Below are positions 60,141 through 64,000 of a stretch of DNA of 64,000 nucleotides, one piece after another (positions within the stretch are counted from its first letter, which is position 1; every line of letters starts with the position of its first letter). The translations under genes were made by a program, and so were the position numbers. The notes beneath the pieces are model-generated. The model was not told the DNA's origin and ran no database searches. It worked only from the letters and a program-made list of their open reading frames with translations. Origin of the DNA: Fervidobacterium_A thailandense (GTDB lineage Bacteria > Thermotogota > Thermotogae > Thermotogales > Fervidobacteriaceae); assembly GCF_041505935.1 (NCBI RefSeq), contig NZ_CP140110.1. One strand, given 5' to 3'.

Positions 60141-60631
60141 CTTCCATCACCGCCCTCGAGTTTTCTAAGTCCCTCGATTATTTCCTTCATTTTCTCGACG
60201 GTGAGGTCACCGTAGTACTGGTCGTTGATCATCACAACCGGTGCTACACCGCACAATCCGAGGCAACCTGTTTCTTCGAGTGTGAAGAGACCGTCTGAGG
60301 TTGTACCGCCGAAGTCCACCTTCAGCTCATTTTTCAAAAACTCGACGATCTCCTTACCACCCGGGACGTGGCAAGGTAAGCTCGTGCATACCCTGATGAT
60401 GTACTTTCCGCGCGGCTTTGTGGAGAACATCGTGTAGAACGTGAGCACTTCGTACACCTTTGAGGCGGGAATGTTCAGCTCCTCGGCCACCATTTCACCG
60501 ACTTCTGGAGGGATGTAATGACTCTGATAGTGGTCCTGGATACGATGGAGTAGGTAAATCAGTATGTCGCCCTCTTCGAGTTGTTCTTTCCTGAGCTCTT
60601 CTATGAGTTCCTTTATCTTTGCTCGGTCCAC
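60137..60631 (-). CDS. NuoE/HydC-like [2Fe-2S] subunit (second copy)
   Basis: 164 residues, GTG 60631 with GGGGGGAAGG upstream. The helical N-terminus is followed by a thioredoxin-like domain with the cluster motif VCTSLPCHVPGG and ETGCLGLCGVAPVV (C-x4-C, C-x3-C). It is the electron-carrying partner of the flavin subunit that follows. An open frame is preceded by a hairpin at 60677-60713 that separates this pair from the first set. Confidence 0.93.
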   Translation of the reverse strand: MDRAKIKELIEELRKEQLEEGDILIYLLHRIQDHYQSHYIPPEVGEMVAEELNIPASKVYEVLTFYTMFSTKPRGKYIIRVCTSLPCHVPGGKEIVEFLKNELKVDFGGTTSDGLFTLEETGCLGLCGVAPVVMINDQYYGDLTVEKMKEIIEGLRKLEGGDGR

Positions 60632-60676
60632 ACACCTTCCCCCCTAAAAAGAGAATCTTTGAGCTTAAAGAATAAA

Positions 60677-60713
60677 GGCTTGTGGCCACGCTTTGCTTTC
60701 ATGACCACAAGCC
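60677..60713 (-). terminator. Hairpin between the two NuoE/F sets
   Basis: 9-bp stem GGCTTGTGG / CCACAAGCC around a 19-base loop, followed on the minus strand by TTTATTCTTT. It may attenuate transcription between the first set (HydC, carrier, HydB) and the second pair. The large loop makes full termination uncertain. Confidence 0.55.
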
Positions 60714-60723
60714 CCTGATTTTC

Positions 60724-62559
60724 TTACCTTGCAACCGCCGAACTCACAGCGGGTGTTACTTTACTTATTGCACCGAACCTACAGACCTCGATACAGCTAC
60801 CGCACCTTACACACGCATCTTGTTCGATTTCGTGTACCTTCCTAACTTCACCGCGGATCGCGTTGGTCGGACATACTCTGGCACATGCTGTACAGCCGAC
60901 ACATTTTTCCGGGTTGATGACGTAGCTGATGAACGCTTTACAACGTTTCGCCGGACATACACCATCCCTCACGTGTGCCTCGTACTCATGACGGTAGTAC
61001 TTGAGTGTTGAAAGCACCGGGTTTGGAGCGGTTTGACCGAGTCCACAGAGTGATGAATCCTTAATAACGAGTGCGAGCTTTTCGAGTTTTTCGATATCTT
61101 CCATCGTGCCTTCGCCTTTGGTGATCTTGTCGAGGATATCGTACATGACCTTCGTACCTTCGCGGCAAGGGGTACATTTTCCGCAAGATTCATCGACGGT
61201 GAATTCCAAGAAGAACTTAGCAACGTCCACCATACAGTCATCCTCGTCGAGCACGATCATTCCACCGGAACCCATGATCGCACCAAGTTTGCCGAGCGAT
61301 TCGTAATCAACCGGTGTATCGAAGTACTCGGCAGGAATGACTCCTCCGCTTGGACCTCCCGTTTGGACGGCCTTTATCTGCTTACCCTGTGGGTGACCAC
61401 CGCCGATTTCGTACAAAAGCTCTCGCAGAGTGATACCCATCGGTACCTCAACAAGACCGGTGTTCTTTATCTTACCGGCGAGTGCGAAGACCTTCGTACC
61501 CGGTGATTTCTCCGTTCCGAACTGGCGGAACCAGCTTGCACCACGCAGGATAATGGGCGGAACAAGAGCAAGTGTCTCAACGTTGTTTATCACCGTCGGT
61601 TTACCCCAGAGTCCTCTTTGAACTGGGAACGGTGGCTTGACTCTCGGTTGTCCGCGTTTGCCTTCGATGGAGTGCATGAGTGCGGTCTCCTCACCACACA
61701 CGAACGCACCGGCACCGATTCGAATTTCGATATCGAACGAGAAGTCCGTACCAAAGATGTTCTCTCCGAGGAATCCATACGCGTGAGCATCCTCGATGGC
61801 CTTTTGCAACCTCTCGATGGCAAGCGGGTATTCCGCCCTCACGTAGACGAAACCTTGTTTTGCACCGATCGCGTACCCGGCTATCGTCATTGCCTCAACG
61901 ATCGAGTGCGGGTCGCCCTCAAGGATCGAGCGATCCATGAACGCACCAGGGTCACCTTCGTCGGCGTTACAGATCATGTACTTTATGTCCGATTGTTGTT
62001 GCCTTGCCAGTTCCCATTTCAAACCGGTTGGAAATCCGGCACCACCACGACCTCTCAGGCCACTATCCTTGATTTCCTTTATCACTTCCTCCGGTGTCAT
62101 CTGGGTGAGTGCCTTGTGGAGTGCGAAGTATCCATCGCGTGCGATGTACTCCTCTATGCTCATCGGGTCGATGACTCCGACGTTTCTCAAGGCGATCTTC
62201 ACCTGACGCGCGAAGAACGGAATTTCCTCCGCTCCGCGTGGTTTTTCCTTTATCGTGAGTTTTTCTTTTTCGCCCTCAAAGAGGAACTCTGGAACTACCC
62301 TTCCCTTGAGAATGTGTTCCTCGACGATCTTCTCCGCTGCCTTCGGTGTCAGCTTCTGGTAATATACACCGTCTGGGTAGATGACCGCGAGCGGGCCGAG
62401 ACTACACGCCCCCATACAACCGGTTTCAACGACTTTTACAACCGTATCAAGACCGAACTCTTTCAATTTTCTCTCGAACGCTTGCTTTACGCTCTCCTCA
62501 CCAGCGGATATACAGCCACCACCGGCACAGATAAGGATAGTATTCGTAGTCAACGCCAC
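60724..62559 (-). CDS. HydB-like NADH/FMN subunit of a bifurcating hydrogenase-type complex
   Basis: 611 residues from GTG 62559 (AAGGAGG 8 bases upstream; GTG 62577 would place the site inside the gene). Domains: thioredoxin-like [2Fe-2S] domain (CAGGGC...TGCMGAC), NADH-binding DSGLRGRGGAGFPTGLKWE, FMN-binding GAGAFVCGEETALMHSIEG, cluster motif CGKCTPCREGTK, and a C-terminal 2[4Fe-4S] ferredoxin domain CVGCTACARVCP...CVRCGSCIEVCR. This is the arrangement of HydB of the Thermotoga trimeric bifurcating hydrogenase (TM1425), which joins NADH and ferredoxin electrons to H2. No HydA is next to it here. Confidence 0.95.
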   Translation of the reverse strand: MALTTNTILICAGGGCISAGEESVKQAFERKLKEFGLDTVVKVVETGCMGACSLGPLAVIYPDGVYYQKLTPKAAEKIVEEHILKGRVVPEFLFEGEKEKLTIKEKPRGAEEIPFFARQVKIALRNVGVIDPMSIEEYIARDGYFALHKALTQMTPEEVIKEIKDSGLRGRGGAGFPTGLKWELARQQQSDIKYMICNADEGDPGAFMDRSILEGDPHSIVEAMTIAGYAIGAKQGFVYVRAEYPLAIERLQKAIEDAHAYGFLGENIFGTDFSFDIEIRIGAGAFVCGEETALMHSIEGKRGQPRVKPPFPVQRGLWGKPTVINNVETLALVPPIILRGASWFRQFGTEKSPGTKVFALAGKIKNTGLVEVPMGITLRELLYEIGGGHPQGKQIKAVQTGGPSGGVIPAEYFDTPVDYESLGKLGAIMGSGGMIVLDEDDCMVDVAKFFLEFTVDESCGKCTPCREGTKVMYDILDKITKGEGTMEDIEKLEKLALVIKDSSLCGLGQTAPNPVLSTLKYYRHEYEAHVRDGVCPAKRCKAFISYVINPEKCVGCTACARVCPTNAIRGEVRKVHEIEQDACVRCGSCIEVCRFGAISKVTPAVSSAVAR

Positions 62560-62595
62560 AAGGTTCGCCTCCTTCACGTAACTGATTTAGGGGTT

Positions 62596-62973
62596 TTAGA
62601 CCTCCCCTCTCTTCACCATCAGGTCGGAAACGATCTTCCCTTCAAGTATGTGCGACTGGATGATCCTCTTAGCGTTTTCGGGTGTCACGTGACCGTACAC
62701 GATAGGTTCCTGACCTTCCAGGGCAACCTCGATCGTTGGTTCCACTTCGCACAATCCCATACATCCGGACTGTACCACAGCGATATCGTCTATCTTAAGC
62801 TCGGAAAGGTACTCCACGATTGCCTTCAACGTGTCCTTTGCACCTGCGGCTATTCCGCACGTTCCCATCGCAACGATAATTTTACCGCGCTTCCCGCTCT
62901 CCCTCATCTTTATATTTTGAATCGCTTGCTCTTTAATCTTCATGAGTTCCTCCAGGCTCTTCACTTTACTCAT
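62596..62973 (-). CDS. Thioredoxin-like [2Fe-2S] protein of the hydrogenase operon
   Basis: 125 residues from ATG 62973 (GGAGGGG upstream), overlapping the HydC stop. A helical start is followed by a thioredoxin-like fold with MGTCGIAAGAK and SGCMGLCEVEP (C-x4-like C at the first site, C-x3-C at the second) and YGHVTPENAKRI. It matches the N-terminal domain of HydB-type proteins and stand-alone carriers encoded between hydC and hydB in Thermotogota. First-site cysteine spacing is unusual: one Cys of the usual C-x4-C pair is replaced (C-G-I-A-A-G), so cluster binding needs testing. Confidence 0.85.
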   Translation of the reverse strand: MSKVKSLEELMKIKEQAIQNIKMRESGKRGKIIVAMGTCGIAAGAKDTLKAIVEYLSELKIDDIAVVQSGCMGLCEVEPTIEVALEGQEPIVYGHVTPENAKRIIQSHILEGKIVSDLMVKRGEV

Positions 62974-63463
62974 TGCGACCACCCCTCCTGTACGCTGCGA
63001 TAATTTTACTCACCATATCGGGCGTCACCTTCCCGTAGAAATCCTTCTCCCCCACCAACACAACCGGGGCCATACTACAGGCACCCAGGCACCTGACCGG
63101 GTGTACCGAAAAGAGGCCATCGGGTGTAACCTCCTCGGCCTGAACACCCAACTCTTCCAAGAAATGTTCCATGACCCTATCGGCACCTTTCACATAGCAA
63201 GCGGTGCCAAGGCATATCTTTATTTGATTCTTCCCCTTCGGCTTAGTCGCGAAGAAGTTGTAGAACGTTACAACACCGTACACCTCGGAGACGGGAACAC
63301 CAAGTTTTTCGGCAATGTACTCTTGTACTTCCTGCGGGAGCCAGCCGAAGATCTCCTGGGCCTTGTGGAGGACGGCGATGAGGATACCAGGTTTGTCCTT
63401 CACCTTCTCAATAAATTGATCGAGCTCTTTGTAGAGCTCTTTGTGCGTCTCACAGACGGCCAC
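62966..63463 (-). CDS. NuoE/HydC-like [2Fe-2S] subunit (first copy)
   Basis: 165 residues from GTG 63463, which sits five bases after AGGAGG; ATG 63469 is one base from the site and the longer frame runs through the promoter. The thioredoxin-like domain carries CLGTACYVKGA and VRCLGACSMAPVV (C-x4-C and C-x3-C) after LHKAQEIFGWLPQEVQEYIAE, the conserved N-terminal helices. It is the first gene of the minus-strand electron-bifurcation operon and passes electrons to the HydB-like subunit. Confidence 0.94.
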   Translation of the reverse strand: MAVCETHKELYKELDQFIEKVKDKPGILIAVLHKAQEIFGWLPQEVQEYIAEKLGVPVSEVYGVVTFYNFFATKPKGKNQIKICLGTACYVKGADRVMEHFLEELGVQAEEVTPDGLFSVHPVRCLGACSMAPVVLVGEKDFYGKVTPDMVSKIIAAYRRGGRNE

Positions 63464-63500
63464 ACACATCCCTCCTGAAAAATTAATGTTTTCCCAAAGC

Positions 63501-63518
63501 TCGTGATAATTATAACAT
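63501..63518 (-). promoter_or_regulatory. Promoter -10 and Rex-like site of the hydrogenase-type operon
   Basis: Minus strand extended -10 TGTTATAAT (63517-63509). The same bases, read on the plus strand, form TCGTGA-TAATTA-TAACAT, which shares TCGTGATAA with the dyad before the sensor operon at 12780-12797. The right half is less regular. A weak -35 only. Confidence 0.5.
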
Positions 63519-63627
63519 ACTCGAGTACAAAAATCATGGACCAAAAGTGTACGTAAAATTACATTTTCGATGCAAGAGAGATAATTATTTGAGATTTGTA
63601 CGCTGTACTTGTACGAGATTAATTTTT

Positions 63628-64000
63628 TCACAAAGTGAGCGAAATGAGAATGATAACCATACCGACGAGTTTTCTCAAGCTGAGCACTTCTCCAAGCAAG
63701 AGGATAGCCAGTAAAGTTGCCACAACCGGTTTGAGAAAGAAGATCCTACTCGACTGCGTGGCACCAACATACTGCATGGCCTTGAAGTACGTTACGTAGG
63801 CTATTCCTGTCACGATTACTCCAAAGTAAATCATCAACATCCAGCCACGAGTATCCAAAGTAGGAATCGAGAGTTTACCCAACAAGAAAATGACTATGAA
63901 GTAAAGTACACTTGAGATGAGAGATGAGTAAGCTGTAACCGTCAGAGGTGTGTAGCGCTTAGTGTACCTTTTCATCAACACGGTGTACAGACCAAAGGTC
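63628..64000 (-). CDS. EamA/DMT-family transporter, C-terminal half (cut by window edge)
   Basis: The frame is open from the window edge (reading TFGLYTVLMKRYTKRYTPL...) to the stop at 63628. It contains about four membrane segments and the typical second EamA repeat: SSRIFFLKPVVATLLAILLLGEVLSLRKLVGMVIILISL, where the LKPV...GE pattern is characteristic. DMT proteins carry amino acids or other small solutes. The N-terminal half lies outside the window. It is upstream of, and co-oriented with, the hydrogenase-type operon, which has its own promoter. Confidence 0.85.
   Translation of the reverse strand, partial: TFGLYTVLMKRYTKRYTPLTVTAYSSLISSVLYFIVIFLLGKLSIPTLDTRGWMLMIYFGVIVTGIAYVTYFKAMQYVGATQSSRIFFLKPVVATLLAILLLGEVLSLRKLVGMVIILISLTL

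Noticed and set aside
60618..60704. Short frame starting ATG-AAA-GCA in the hairpin loop between the two NuoE/F sets, as a leader peptide
   Set aside because: No stable ribosome-binding site outside the hairpin and no regulatory codons; it probably arises by chance inside a terminator.
61618..63003. 461-codon plus-strand open frame opposite the HydB-like gene
   Set aside because: It is a shadow of the minus-strand genes, with no ribosome-binding site and a composition of His, Arg and Val unlike a real protein.

Overview
The window looks like chromosome of an anaerobic thermophile of the phylum Thermotogota, most likely the Fervidobacterium/Thermotoga side. This is inferred from gene content and style, not from a search: NADH-linked electron-bifurcating hydrogenase-type subunits, a sensory [FeFe]-hydrogenase-like protein, an ATP synthase with a two-carboxylate sodium-type c subunit, long beta-rich envelope proteins ending in Phe, an A-type flavodiiron protein, strong GGAGGTG ribosome-binding sites and many TTG/GTG starts. 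Genes are packed in short operons, and many pairs overlap by 1-14 bases.

Layout. 1-240: start of an IS110-type recombinase leaving the window, with its non-coding end. 258-4012: lipoprotein plus outer-membrane-type protein. 4159-9563: mutL, the tldD/tldE protease pair, a VanZ-like protein. 9544-12696 (minus): redox-sensing operon of a [2Fe-2S] protein, a hydrogenase-like PAS sensor and a SpoIIE-type phosphatase, with a Rex-like operator. 12935-24250 (minus): F-type ATP synthase followed by two DegV proteins, a membrane protein and the ribosome hibernation factor; an IS6-like element sits between atpB and atpE, flanked by an 8-bp duplication. 24247-29174 (minus): aminopeptidase, tRNA-Arg(CCG), YqgF-like protein, RecJ. 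29356-34828: amidohydrolase, 2-hydroxyacid dehydrogenase, flavodiiron protein, rRNA methyltransferase, PEBP-type lipoprotein.

35051-40735 (plus): metallopeptidase/VWA-like protein, MutS2 and a long FtsA-like ATPase. 40787-46469 (minus): argF, a small outer-membrane-type protein, a LytR-like membrane protein, YqeK, DUF503, HslV without HslU, Sua5 and a PLD protein. 46493-50789 (minus): a two-permease ABC-2 exporter, a NifX-like protein with a His-rich insert, and a PadR regulator. 51060-58477: CIRCE-controlled hsp20, rpe, phoH-HD hydrolase-ybeY, an MBL hydrolase, csaB and a glycosyltransferase. 58527-63463 (minus): two sets of NuoE/NuoF-type flavin subunits with no hydrogenase catalytic subunit. 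63628-64000: part of an EamA transporter.

The linking theme is redox and energy handling. NADH/ferredoxin subunits, a hydrogenase-like sensor with a phosphatase, a flavodiiron protein and a sodium-type ATP synthase share the window, and related Rex-like sequences lie before two or three of these operons. I saw no CRISPR array, prophage, rRNA or riboswitch. Best candidates for something not fully described: the sensor/phosphatase operon with its operator, the catalytic-subunit-free bifurcation module, the His-rich NifX/PadR pair and the long FtsA-like protein.
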